Shown here: in pieces, positions 25,028-34,286 of the stretch
Numbering within the stretch: the first letter of the stretch is position 1
Layout of the letters: each line of letters opens with the position of its first letter
Origin: Oligoflexia bacterium
GTDB lineage: Bacteria > Bdellovibrionota > Bdellovibrionia > JABDDW01
DNA length: 35,657 nucleotides
Assembly: GCA_020847095.1 (NCBI GenBank)
Contig: JADLCR010000059.1
Location: 1-35,657 of the forward strand
Reading direction: 5' to 3'
The notes under the pieces: generated by a model
Database searches by the model: none
The model's input: only the letters and a program-made list of their open reading frames with translations
What the model was told of the DNA's origin: nothing
Program-made: the position numbers and the translations under genes

Positions 25028-25648
25028 ATGGAAGCAACCGTACGACGACTCATCGTTACTTTTGCCTTTTTGATCGCGATCACACTCATGAGCCTTTCAA
25101 CCGCACGAGCCGAAGAGGGCCTTCATACTTTTGGACTTCAAGGGGGGCATGTGGGACTCACCGATGCCAATCTAGGGACTTACGGAAATAATTTAGGTTA
25201 CGGCGTTTTTTTTGATTACGCCGCCAGTGATTATTTGGAAATCGAACTCAGCGGATTAACTAGCAAGCACACAAACAACAGTTTGAGTCTTGCCAAGACA
25301 GCCATTTCAATTTCTGCGCTCTACATGATTGATCAGATCGACATCATTATTCCGTACCTCAAAGGCGGCGCGGAATTTGACAATCACACGCAAGATGCGT
25401 TGAATCCAGTTACCGCAACATCGTTTTCCACCACGGGCTTCGGATTGAATGTCGGTGCGGGCGCCAAGTTCATGGCCTCGGACTCGTTTTCCGTCGGCCT
25501 GGATCTTACTTACCACAGCATGTTCGAGACGAAAATCGCCTTAGCCAATGGAACTGAAGCCAAGGGCATTCAGAGCTACTTCACTGCACTGTTGAGATTG
25601 GGATTGGTATTCGGAGACGGCGGCAAACGCCCTGGAAAAACTTTTTAA
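25028..25648 (+). CDS. Small outer-membrane beta-barrel protein (OmpW/OmpA-barrel-like)
   Basis: Protein of 206 residues from ATG 25028, which is preceded by GGAGG at an 8-nt spacing (a TTG at 25004 lies within the terminator's T-run). A signal peptide (MEATVRRLIVTFAFLIAITLMSLSTARA) is followed by eight likely amphipathic strands (GYGVFFDYAASDYLEIELSG, ISISALYMIDQIDIIIPYLKGG, SFSVGLDLTYHSMF, YFTALLRLGLVFG). The size and strand pattern match the outer-membrane-protein beta-barrel domain family (OmpA_barrel/OmpW-like). The ligand is unknown. It ends 6 nt before the opposing TPR lipoprotein gene. Confidence 0.82.
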   Translation: MEATVRRLIVTFAFLIAITLMSLSTARAEEGLHTFGLQGGHVGLTDANLGTYGNNLGYGVFFDYAASDYLEIELSGLTSKHTNNSLSLAKTAISISALYMIDQIDIIIPYLKGGAEFDNHTQDALNPVTATSFSTTGFGLNVGAGAKFMASDSFSVGLDLTYHSMFETKIALANGTEAKGIQSYFTALLRLGLVFGDGGKRPGKTF

Positions 25649-25654
25649 TCGTCG

Positions 25655-26902
25655 TTATTTTACTGATCGCCAGTTGAGAAAATATTTTTTTCCGGATCGC
25701 ACATCGATTTCGCCAGAAAATTCTTCGCCGGTGGGATTCATAGAACCATCCAGACCCACAATCTTGATTTGTTGTTTCCCTTGAGGAACCCAAGCTCTGA
25801 TGATTTGAAGCGTGTCGGGCAGAGTCGACCAGTGCCTTGTATCTGCTTGGTCAGCGGCGTTCATCCCGATCCAAGCCAAGGTTCCAAGCAATTCATTTTT
25901 TTGCCGAAGTTGATCGGCCACCACAGCTTTGGCTGCAATTCCTGCCGCCCGTTTTGCGACTAAACCGGCATAGGCATCGTCCAAAGTTTTAATGGCCGTT
26001 TCTGAAACGCTATACACCATTTGTGAAAGTTCGGTGATCGACTTTTCGGAGACCTCAAGCCTTGCAAACTGCGTCGTCGCTGGGCGAGAAAAAAACTGGG
26101 GAAACCTAAAGTTTTCCGGTCTGGGTCGTTTCACTGCCGACTTCCCTTGCTGGTAAATCACAATGACTTCGCCGTGATTTTTCGGAGGCTTGGGGTCCAC
26201 GTCACCAAATTCGGATCCGAATTCTGACTCCCATTTTTTAAGATCTTCCGTGCGACCAAGTCGCTTCCCAAGCCTCAGCAAGTCGCGCTTCACGTACTTG
26301 AAGTGGGGATTGATTTGATATGCAAATCGATAGTCGATGTAGGCATCATCGAGTTTTCCTGACGCCTCCCAGATCATCCCTGCCAAATAGCGAGCAAATG
26401 GATTTTGTTCGTAATCCTTTTTTGCCTCGTTCTTGTATTTCGTAAGTTTGTGATTCACTCGCCGACACTCGACCAGAGCTTCGTCAAAATCTCGGGCGAT
26501 GGTATAATTCACAGCGAGCATGGCGTTAATCATGACCTTTTCAAAATCTTCGCCGGCGTACTCACGAATGCTGTCGTTTGTTATGAGTGTGGCGGCCTCA
26601 GTAGAAATGCTGGTGTAGTCTTTAACCTCGGTCATTTTGTCGGCTTTAAGAAAAAGCTGTGTGCTCTCTTTAAAGTTGCCCAAAAGTTGAAGAGCCATGG
26701 CCCGATCCAGCAGGTAAAGAAGTTGGTCTTTGCTTTCTTCTTTTGATTTTGCTTCGAGCAGATCCGATGCCCTATGAAAGTCACCATTGTAAAATGCTGA
26801 CTGTGAGTCAGAGGTCTGACTCATGTACATCGCACAGCCTGACAAGAAAAAAAGAACCAACAGAAGTACTGCTGGTTCTTTTGCCTTACGCACGAAATTC
26901 AC
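25655..26902 (-). CDS. COG3014-like TPR lipoprotein
   Basis: Lipoprotein of 415 residues. The signal MNFVRKAKEPAVLLLVLFFLSGC has a normal lipobox (LSGC, Cys 23). TPR-like repeats (about 35-210) include AFYNGDFHRASDLL, GNFKESTQLFLKADK and FDEALVECRRVN. A second domain (about 240-415) contains GEVIVIYQQGKS and ends in VRSGKKYFLNWRSVK. This layout matches the conserved but uncharacterised family COG3014. Known COG3014 genes lie beside LpoB homologues, as here: lpoB ends 12 nt upstream. A role in peptidoglycan synthesis control is plausible by association. Confidence 0.85.
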   Translation of the reverse strand: MNFVRKAKEPAVLLLVLFFLSGCAMYMSQTSDSQSAFYNGDFHRASDLLEAKSKEESKDQLLYLLDRAMALQLLGNFKESTQLFLKADKMTEVKDYTSISTEAATLITNDSIREYAGEDFEKVMINAMLAVNYTIARDFDEALVECRRVNHKLTKYKNEAKKDYEQNPFARYLAGMIWEASGKLDDAYIDYRFAYQINPHFKYVKRDLLRLGKRLGRTEDLKKWESEFGSEFGDVDPKPPKNHGEVIVIYQQGKSAVKRPRPENFRFPQFFSRPATTQFARLEVSEKSITELSQMVYSVSETAIKTLDDAYAGLVAKRAAGIAAKAVVADQLRQKNELLGTLAWIGMNAADQADTRHWSTLPDTLQIIRAWVPQGKQQIKIVGLDGSMNPTGEEFSGEIDVRSGKKYFLNWRSVK

Positions 26903-26914
26903 CTCTATCTAATT

Positions 26915-27511
26915 TCAGAGACTGATGCGCTTCTTTTTAAAAACTTTTCTAATTTGATCGTGATCGGTCCAAACAGAGACGTTGGTGCTCAAGTTGGTCA
27001 GATTCAATGTGATTTTGTAGTAAACAGTTTTATCTTTTCCGACTTCTTGAACAATTGAATCAAGTCTTCCGTTCAAAACAAAGTCTGCGCCGGTCTGTTT
27101 GCCTTTGCCTTTTTTCGAGGCCGCATCCACCATGCCGGATTCGTTGTATTCATATTCTTTGGCAACGTCTTCTCGAGCTTCTTTATCGATGAATTGCACT
27201 GACCCTGAACGGGACAATTCTACTTTGACCATGTCCATCACGGACTGGGTATCGATATGCTCGGTCGTCTTGTTTTCGAGTTTGGTGACAATAACAACCG
27301 GTGGCTTATCTGCTTTTGCAATGGTGCGCGAGCTGACCATGCTATCCACTAGTTTTTTTACGACTTTTTGCATGTCCGTTTCTGACCATTGGTCGTTGAG
27401 AAGATTTTCGTTTTCGACGTTATCGTAATCGCCTTTAGTAAATGCCTTTGGCCCGCAACCCGTAAGCGCTAACGCCAAAGAAAGAAATACGACGCTCAAT
27501 ATTTTTGCCAT
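26915..27511 (-). CDS. lpoB: Penicillin-binding protein activator LpoB
   Basis: Outer-membrane lipoprotein of 198 residues (signal MAKILSVVFLSLALALTGC, Cys 19) of the LpoB family. In E. coli LpoB reaches through the periplasm to switch on the peptidoglycan synthase PBP1B. Family motifs are NDQWSETDMQKVVKKLVDSM, PPVVIVTKLENKTTEHIDTQ, GADFVLNGRLDSI and the C-terminal W-DHDQIRK. The start is supported by AAGGGGATCC upstream. It is first in an operon with the COG3014 protein, and a 12-bp palindrome sits upstream of its ribosome-binding site. Other PBP genes are not in the window. Confidence 0.92.
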   Translation of the reverse strand: MAKILSVVFLSLALALTGCGPKAFTKGDYDNVENENLLNDQWSETDMQKVVKKLVDSMVSSRTIAKADKPPVVIVTKLENKTTEHIDTQSVMDMVKVELSRSGSVQFIDKEAREDVAKEYEYNESGMVDAASKKGKGKQTGADFVLNGRLDSIVQEVGKDKTVYYKITLNLTNLSTNVSVWTDHDQIRKVFKKKRISL

Positions 27512-27532
27512 TTGGATCCCCTTTAAAATGTC

Positions 27533-27544
27533 TGACAGCTGTCA
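27533..27544. promoter_or_regulatory. 12-bp palindrome upstream of lpoB
   Basis: TGACAGCTGTCA is a perfect palindrome between lpoB and the divergent secreted-protein gene, 22 nt before the lpoB ATG. TGTCT and AGACA half-sites flank it on the two sides. It could be an operator for lpoB or an mRNA hairpin in its leader. No matching regulator is known to me. Confidence 0.4.
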
Positions 27545-27652
27545 CTAAACTAGACAAATTTGACCTGAATACCCTAGAAAAATCAATCACTTATACTGGA
27601 GCGCCGTGGCATTATCCTTGCTCTACTAAAGGCTAAGAAAAGGGGTAAACCA

Positions 27653-28129
27653 GTGAAAACGCTATTGGTTATTATTTCGATTATAGGAACACCGTGGGTT
27701 ACCAATGCCTACGACCAGGATGGAATTAATAGCCGAATCCAGGAAATCGATCGCTTTCAATCGGCCCAAGAGGCGCAAATTGATATGGTCGAGCGCTCCG
27801 GAGGAGAAATTCGAAAGCTTCGACCCGGCTCCACAGGACCCTTTGCTCCTCATGCACTTGATTTTGGTGATGTCCCAAATGTCACTCCTGAAGAAGTGGC
27901 CGCCACCGACGATCGGGGGCAAACAAACGGTTGGGCCGATCCGGCCGCCATTGCCAGAGATGAAGCTTGGCAGGCTCAACGTGATGAAAGAATTAGAAAT
28001 CAGTTCTATGACGTTCTTGAACAAGACGTACACGCTAGAATTCAAAAGGAAAACCCCAGATTACCTCTCCGACCGGCCATTGCCGACCGCCTCAAAGCTC
28101 AGGCTTATCAACGGTCTCTTGTTCGATAA
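27653..28129 (+). CDS. Secreted protein of unknown function
   Basis: Exported protein of 158 residues starting at GTG 27653 with AGGGG 8 nt upstream. The signal peptide MKTLLVIISIIGTPWVTNA is followed by an acidic, glutamine- and arginine-rich, mostly helical part (IQEIDRFQSAQEAQIDM, DEAWQAQRDERIRNQFYDVL). No family is recognised. A TATACT box lies at 27592-27597 without a clear -35. Its 3' end overlaps the opposing JAMM-domain gene by 69 nt. Both frames look real, because each has a plausible start and the overlap affects only the C-terminal tails. Confidence 0.75.
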   Translation: MKTLLVIISIIGTPWVTNAYDQDGINSRIQEIDRFQSAQEAQIDMVERSGGEIRKLRPGSTGPFAPHALDFGDVPNVTPEEVAATDDRGQTNGWADPAAIARDEAWQAQRDERIRNQFYDVLEQDVHARIQKENPRLPLRPAIADRLKAQAYQRSLVR

Positions 28130-28519
28130 CTTGGGCCATCGGTTATAAGCAAAACTAAAATAGTGGTTCTCGGTTACAATTAAATGATCGTAAATTGGAA
28201 TCTGAATAATCCGCCCCACATGCACTAATCGCTGTGTCAGGCGCAGATCCGCTTCGCTTGGCTCACATTCCTGAGATGGATGATTGTGCCCCACAAGTAA
28301 ACCTGAGGCATTTTGCAAAAGTGCGAATCGAAAGACTTCACGGGGGTGGACTTGGCATTCATCGACCGTCCCGCGAAAGATCATCCTGGCATCTAAGGCT
28401 TCGCAGCGTGAATTTAAAGCAACGGCCCAAAACTCCTCAACCGAAGGACTTTGCATAAGCCTTTGAAGAAAAATGGCTGCCGACCCTACTGAGCTTAACG
28501 TCATACAGGCTCTCACCAT
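28061..28519 (-). CDS. JAMM/RadC-like (MPN-domain) protein
   Basis: Protein of 152 residues matching the C-terminal MPN/JAB domain of RadC (UPF0758) but without RadC's N-terminal helix-hairpin-helix part. The metal site is complete: H78-N-H80 then S88 and D91 (HNHPSQECEPSEAD), with the RadC hallmarks ALNSRCEAL, FRGTVDECQVHPREVFRFAL and IYDHLIV. It may be a metalloprotease-like or DNA-repair-linked protein; the RadC function is itself uncertain. The last 22 codons lie on the opposite strand of the secreted-protein gene. The start is ATG at 28519, with no strong ribosome-binding site. Confidence 0.85.
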   Translation of the reverse strand: MVRACMTLSSVGSAAIFLQRLMQSPSVEEFWAVALNSRCEALDARMIFRGTVDECQVHPREVFRFALLQNASGLLVGHNHPSQECEPSEADLRLTQRLVHVGRIIQIPIYDHLIVTENHYFSFAYNRWPKLSNKRPLISLSFEAVGNGRSER

Positions 28520-28552
28520 GCAATCTCGGCTCAGTCACCTAGTTTTTATGTA

Positions 28553-30487
28553 TTAAGCGCGAACGCCCGATTCGTCCGGAGGACCGCCCACAGGGATTCG
28601 GATAATAAACTCGGTCCCCTGACCAGGGTCGCTTGTCACTGAAATATCGCCGCCATGTTTTTGAACTATGCCGTATGAAATGCTCAATCCCAATCCCGTT
28701 CCCTGGCCCACGGGTTTGGTCGTAAAAAACGGGTCGAATATTCGATCTAAATGTTCCTTTTCAATTCCGGGCCCATCATCTTTTATTGATACGAATGCAT
28801 CCGATCCCTTTTGAGACGTTTTGATCCAAATATTACCGGTGTCTTTAATGGCCTGGGCAGAATTTGAAATGATGTTCATAAACACTTGATTGAGCTGGCT
28901 CGGGTAACACCTGATTTCGTCAACTTTTCCAAATGTTTCATGCACCTGAATTCGATTTTTCAGCTCGCTACTTAAAAGCTTAAGCGTATTTCTGAGCCCT
29001 TCGTGCAAATCGACCTTTTTCAGCTGCGCCTCATCAAGTCTTGAAAAATTTCTCAGTCCCAGAACAATATCACGAGTACGTCGCGCCCCGTCTTCGCAAG
29101 AGGCAATCAGTTTTGGCAAATCTTCTAAAATATAGTCGTAATCTATTTCTTTCTTAACTTTTGCAATTTGCTTGGGATCTTTTTCAACTGTCTGAATGAG
29201 TTTGTTGAGCTTATCCATATATTCGCGCAGGTGGACCATGTTGGTATAAATAAAACTAATAGGATTATTGAGCTCATGGGCGACGCCCGCAACCAACTGA
29301 CCAAGTGATGCCATTTTGGCTGATTGAACAAGAGACATTTGAGTGTTTTTAATCTGACTGTTTGCCTGTCCTAGCTCTGAAATCTTAAACTCCAAATCTT
29401 TACGTTGCTGTGAAATCGTTTGTGACATCCGATTGAACGACTCCACAAGTAAGCCGACTTCTGTGTCGTTGGAAGTTTCCAGCTTGGGAGGCCCCTTGCC
29501 CTTTTCAATTCTTTGGGTCGCGTCGACAAGCAAATGAATGGGCTTAAGAACACGATTAGAAACATAAATAAGTGTTGGAATGAGTAGCGCCAAAATTAAC
29601 AAGGCCACCGTTCCGAGGGTCACCTTGATTCGTTTTAAAACAGCCTCGCTATCTCTCTTAGAGGCCGCCAATCCCAAAACGGCAAAATTACGATTTTGGC
29701 TGTCGACCAGCTTTTTAATGATCATTCCAAGAGGTTCGCCTCTTTGATTAATATCAATAAAGGTTTGGTTCGATTTTCCGAGCTTTTGCAAAAAGTAGTC
29801 TTTTGGATAGAAAAAGAAATCTTTCGTAGAAGCCGCCGCCGGCTGAACGTTAGTATCAAAAAGCACGACTTCTAAACCCAGTCGCTTTCCTAAATTCTGG
29901 GTGAACGAATTTCCAAGTTCCAAAACCTCTTCGATAAATCCGGCAGTCTTGCCGTCTTTTTGAAGGATTTTCGAATACACGATCAGCTCCATGGACTTTT
30001 CAGGCTTCACTTCACGAACGAGATGCTGAGTTTTTTGACTGAGATGAGTGAGTAGTTCATCGCTTAGGAAAAAATCTCCTCCCTCGAGTTGAGTTTGGGA
30101 TCTTATTTCATTCTGTGCCTCTCGTTTGAGAGAAACAATCAATCGACCTTCGCGATCAAATAAAACGATTCTCCCTGCAAGCGAAGTCTTAAGCCATTCC
30201 GAAACCACACGACGTGCCGAAAACAAATTTCTTGTGGCCACGTGATAAACAAGCGTTGGGTCCTCCGCGTGATTGAGCGAATGGAGCAGAAGAGTGCGTT
30301 CGAGCTCGGTAATGGTTACGGCAACTTCTCTAATATCGCCGTCTAGTCTTTTTTGAAGCTCTGAATTTAGAGAAGACTCGTATAAAACAAGACTGTAACC
30401 CGAAATAAAAGAAATAGGAACGATGGTAAAGGTCAAAAACCAAAGGGTAAGAACGCTTCTCAGAGATTTTTGATTCTTCTTTTTCAA
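28553..30487 (-). CDS. Membrane sensor histidine kinase with HAMP domain
   Basis: Two-component sensor kinase of 644 residues. TM1 is about 12-34, the large periplasmic sensor domain about 35-285 (double-Cache-like size), TM2 about 288-312, HAMP about 313-365 and a coiled coil to about 385. The kinase core has the H-box with H404 in GVAHELNNPI, the N-box (NIISNSAQAI), G1 DDGPGIE, the F-box FDPFFTTKPVGQG and G2 GTGLGLS. No response regulator is adjacent. Its start overlaps the anti-sigma gene by 4 nt, so it is made with the sigma/anti-sigma pair and mreB. The signal sensed is unknown. Confidence 0.93.
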   Translation of the reverse strand: MKKKNQKSLRSVLTLWFLTFTIVPISFISGYSLVLYESSLNSELQKRLDGDIREVAVTITELERTLLLHSLNHAEDPTLVYHVATRNLFSARRVVSEWLKTSLAGRIVLFDREGRLIVSLKREAQNEIRSQTQLEGGDFFLSDELLTHLSQKTQHLVREVKPEKSMELIVYSKILQKDGKTAGFIEEVLELGNSFTQNLGKRLGLEVVLFDTNVQPAAASTKDFFFYPKDYFLQKLGKSNQTFIDINQRGEPLGMIIKKLVDSQNRNFAVLGLAASKRDSEAVLKRIKVTLGTVALLILALLIPTLIYVSNRVLKPIHLLVDATQRIEKGKGPPKLETSNDTEVGLLVESFNRMSQTISQQRKDLEFKISELGQANSQIKNTQMSLVQSAKMASLGQLVAGVAHELNNPISFIYTNMVHLREYMDKLNKLIQTVEKDPKQIAKVKKEIDYDYILEDLPKLIASCEDGARRTRDIVLGLRNFSRLDEAQLKKVDLHEGLRNTLKLLSSELKNRIQVHETFGKVDEIRCYPSQLNQVFMNIISNSAQAIKDTGNIWIKTSQKGSDAFVSIKDDGPGIEKEHLDRIFDPFFTTKPVGQGTGLGLSISYGIVQKHGGDISVTSDPGQGTEFIIRIPVGGPPDESGVRA

Positions 30488-31407
30488 GGCTCTTCCTCAA
30501 TGATCATAATAATACGCATATATCCCTGTTTAATAACACGCGGGTGATTCTCTTTCTTGAGCTCCGCATAACCTTCGGTATTGATGATTCCAAGAAATTT
30601 GTCGTAGTTGGACTGAGGAATAATGAAGTGGTAGTAGGGCTGATTTTTTTCATTTCTCCAACCTAAATCAACCTTACCTGCTTTTGTGCCGCCAAGGTCA
30701 ACAACCTGCTTTTTCAGTTTTTCAATCAATTCGGGAGTTACGGTATCCACTCTTAAACTGCCGCGCCAAACAAAACCTTTTTGAGCTTTAGCGGGAGTTT
30801 GGTCGTTTTGCCCTTCTTCTTCTGCTGTTACAGGATTTGTCGGCGGAGCCGGCTTATCGTGCGCTGCCAATTCGACAGCGGGATGGGGCTTCGGAGTCGG
30901 TAATCCCCCCGGCGGCAACTGAGGACCATAAACAGGAAGAGTTTCTTGCCCTAAAGGTTGATTTTCAGCGACTGGCTTCTCGCCTACTTCGGACTTTCCG
31001 AAACGATTTTCCCATTCACGTTGCAAATTCACATGTTTAAATGTTCGAGCCAGATTGAGCCAAGGAAAGACGTTTACCGTCACAGCTAAGGCAACTCCAA
31101 CCAAAGCCAGTTCGGCCGCCCACTTGGCGTTTGAGCTCCATTTCGCCCATCCATACTTGCTGCGAAAGTCCTTCCAAAAAGTGTGCTCTTCTTTTAAAAA
31201 CTGGAGAACCTCTTTGCTACAAGTCGTGTGTGCCAGCTGTTCTAACGCCACTTTGGCTAACTCTCGCGACCGAAGCTCCGATGCGCAAGTCTTGCAGGTT
31301 TTGAGGTGCGCTTGTATGGATTCAAATCGTGAAGGCTTGAGACGCCCGGCCATATAAAGGGGCAACGACTCTTTTACAAAAAAGCAACTCACTCCATTTT
31401 CCGTCAT
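30484..31407 (-). CDS. Anti-sigma factor (zf-HC2 domain) with periplasmic domain
   Basis: Membrane protein of 307 residues. The cytoplasmic N-terminus carries a zinc-binding anti-sigma domain (LPLYMAGRLKPS...AHLKTCKTC, with H34-x3-C38-x2-C41 and C8 nearby). A single membrane span lies at about 95-117. A proline-rich periplasmic linker (about 145-205, with PPGGLPTPKP) leads to a C-terminal folded domain (about 207-307, FVWRGSLRVDTVTPELIEKL). Such proteins hold a sigma factor at the membrane until a signal releases it. It overlaps the sigma-like gene by 4 nt and the kinase gene by 4 nt. Confidence 0.9.
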   Translation of the reverse strand: MTENGVSCFFVKESLPLYMAGRLKPSRFESIQAHLKTCKTCASELRSRELAKVALEQLAHTTCSKEVLQFLKEEHTFWKDFRSKYGWAKWSSNAKWAAELALVGVALAVTVNVFPWLNLARTFKHVNLQREWENRFGKSEVGEKPVAENQPLGQETLPVYGPQLPPGGLPTPKPHPAVELAAHDKPAPPTNPVTAEEEGQNDQTPAKAQKGFVWRGSLRVDTVTPELIEKLKKQVVDLGGTKAGKVDLGWRNEKNQPYYHFIIPQSNYDKFLGIINTEGYAELKKENHPRVIKQGYMRIIMIIEEEP

Positions 31408-31862
31408 AGACCGGCCTTTTTCTGAATAAACGGAGTGGTTGAAAACTGCTCTAACCCTCGACCCAAGCGATGCAAAATCGTTCCCTCTGGAACCCCTAAG
31501 CCCTCAGCAAGGTCTTCTATGGAAAATCCAAGTAAATAATGAAGGGTGAGCGCCACAGAAAACTCTTCCCTTCCACGCTTTTGAATAAATTCTTTCCAGG
31601 CCAACAAGGTTTCGGGGTCAGAACTTTTCCAATCTGATCGCGGAGGACTTGTTTGAATCTTTCCGCGGCGTCGTTGGTAGGAATCAAAGATCTTTGCCAA
31701 CTGTCCGATTAAAATCACATCGGGTTTTGCAACGGGCGTTCGGGCCACCAATCGATGGGTTGATCGCATCACTCGATCAGCCGCACTGATGGCCAATCCT
31801 TCATCTAACAATAGAAAATAGAAGAAATTCAGGGCCGCGCGATAGTGGGCCTCTGTTAGCAT
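31404..31862 (-). CDS. ECF-like sigma factor (region 4 clear, region 2 degenerate)
   Basis: Protein of 152 residues that looks like a shortened ECF sigma factor. The C-terminus (EEFSVALTLHYLLGFSIEDLAEGLGVPEGTILHRLGRGL, about 99-137) is a good sigma-70 region 4 helix-turn-helix. The first 65 residues are helical but lack the usual region 2 signature (for example the DLxQExFxR stretch), so promoter melting may be changed or the protein may act as a DNA-binding adaptor. The next gene is a cognate-type anti-sigma factor, which supports the sigma assignment. It starts 3 nt past the mreB stop, so it is in the mreB transcript. Confidence 0.75.
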   Translation of the reverse strand: MLTEAHYRAALNFFYFLLLDEGLAISAADRVMRSTHRLVARTPVAKPDVILIGQLAKIFDSYQRRRGKIQTSPPRSDWKSSDPETLLAWKEFIQKRGREEFSVALTLHYLLGFSIEDLAEGLGVPEGTILHRLGRGLEQFSTTPFIQKKAGL

Positions 31863-31865
31863 AAC

Positions 31866-32949
<1,084 letters not shown>

Positions 32950-32952
32950 GGA

Positions 32953-33777
32953 TCACCACTCGAAATGGCGCACCTTGTCACCCCGCTCATCGATTTCGGT
33001 CATGGCTTGCACCCCAATCTCAAGATGAGTGTCCGTGTACTCTCTAAAAACCTTGTTAGCTGACTTCTTGGTTTTGATGCGGTGTAAGGGCATGTCGCTG
33101 ACCAGCAAAAGCGCTCCACACGGCACTTTGCAGGCAAAAGCGGTTACAAAAAGCGTCGCACATTCCATCTCAATGGCAGTGACTTTTTCCTGTCGAAGGG
33201 TTTTCTTAAAGGCTTCGTCAAACTCCCAAAATCGGTAGTCCGTGGTGTGGATAACTCCCGCCTGATACTTTAAGCCCTTCTCAATGATAATTTGAGAAAT
33301 AAACTTTTGGATTTTGAACGTGGGAAGTGCGGGCACTTGAGGCGGCATAAAATGAATGCTCGTTCCTTCGTCTCGAATGGCCGCCATGGGCAACACAAAG
33401 TCGCCAATTTTAAGATCGCGATGGAGGCCACCGCACATACCAAGCATCAAAACCGCGTCTGGATTGATTGCCGAGAGCATTTCAATCACAAGCGCGGCCG
33501 TGGGACTTCCGATTTTGAAGTCAATGATACTCACTCCAAGCTGCTTACTATTGGCGACTCTCATAACCGAGCCCGACTTGAGAGGGGCGTTGAATCGCTT
33601 GCTAAAACGATCCATGTAGTACTCAAAATTAGTGAGAATAATGTGTTTGTTGAACTCTTTGGCATCGCAGCCCGTGTAGCGCTCGAGCATGTCCCTAGCT
33701 ATTTTCATTTTCTTGGGATTGTTCCAAGTGCGGGCTTTATCGAAAATATCTGCGGATGTGAGCGTTTTTTGGGTCAT
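32953..33777 (-). CDS. amn: AMP nucleosidase, short form
   Basis: Enzyme of 274 residues that splits AMP into adenine and ribose 5-phosphate. It matches the C-terminal catalytic part of AMP nucleosidase (E. coli Amn is about 480 residues). Visible are ERYTGCDAKEFNKHIILTNF, the phosphorylase-like LMLGMCGGLHRDLKIGD, the purine pocket TAIEMECATLF and VSDMPLHRIKTKKSA. The short form lacking the N-terminal regulatory domain occurs in several bacterial groups. A good ribosome-binding site (AAGGAT) precedes the ATG. It lies divergent from the SCP2-like gene and ends 43 nt before the mreB start, so read-through into mreB is possible. Confidence 0.9.
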   Translation of the reverse strand: MTQKTLTSADIFDKARTWNNPKKMKIARDMLERYTGCDAKEFNKHIILTNFEYYMDRFSKRFNAPLKSGSVMRVANSKQLGVSIIDFKIGSPTAALVIEMLSAINPDAVLMLGMCGGLHRDLKIGDFVLPMAAIRDEGTSIHFMPPQVPALPTFKIQKFISQIIIEKGLKYQAGVIHTTDYRFWEFDEAFKKTLRQEKVTAIEMECATLFVTAFACKVPCGALLLVSDMPLHRIKTKKSANKVFREYTDTHLEIGVQAMTEIDERGDKVRHFEW

Positions 33778-33824
33778 TTTGAATCCTTGTAAAATTGCTA
33801 AATTATCACAATACTAAGCTATCC

Positions 33825-34286
33825 ATGGAAGATCAGCAAGCATTCGAAAAACTTAAGACTTTTTTTGAGACTCACCCGGCCTGCCGAGAGGCGGCCTCCT
33901 CACTCAACAATGACGTTGAAATCGGAATTTTTATCAATTCAAAGCTCGAATGCACATTTTTTAAAGACGCCGAGATGCCAAAGTTTGAAATGAGACAGGC
34001 TCGGCGCCCGGATGTCACTTTTGTCATCAATGACCGCGCCATTGACTCACTTGTTCAAGAGCAAAGTCCTGAAATTGCCGATCTCGGAATCAATATAGTT
34101 AAGAGTTACTTTAAAAATGACGTCAAAATCCGCATTCAGGGCAGTATTTTGAATTTGCTCACCCGAGGTTATTTGGGCGTCATCAAGTCTGGCGGAGCAG
34201 GTTTTGCTCAGTTTCTTGCCAGCCACGGGGCCGCGGGATTATCTAAAATCAAAGATATTTTTCAAAAACTGAAAAATCAGAACTGA
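33825..34286 (+). CDS. SCP2-like (sterol carrier) domain protein
   Basis: Cytoplasmic protein of 153 residues from ATG 33825 (a TTG at 33795 would add ten residues). The middle (VEIGIFINSKLECTFF, PDVTFVINDRAIDSLV, DVKIRIQGSILNLLTRGYL) resembles the five-stranded SCP2 lipid-binding fold. The C-terminus is glycine/alanine rich and ends in a basic helix. A role in lipid handling is suggested only by the fold. The start has no clear ribosome-binding site. Its 3' end overlaps glpD by 10 nt. Confidence 0.6.
   Translation: MEDQQAFEKLKTFFETHPACREAASSLNNDVEIGIFINSKLECTFFKDAEMPKFEMRQARRPDVTFVINDRAIDSLVQEQSPEIADLGINIVKSYFKNDVKIRIQGSILNLLTRGYLGVIKSGGAGFAQFLASHGAAGLSKIKDIFQKLKNQN

Noticed and set aside
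33292-33792. 166-codon plus-strand frame opposite the AMP nucleosidase gene
   Set aside because: The opposite strand encodes recognisable AMP nucleosidase motifs along the whole length, so this frame is a shadow.
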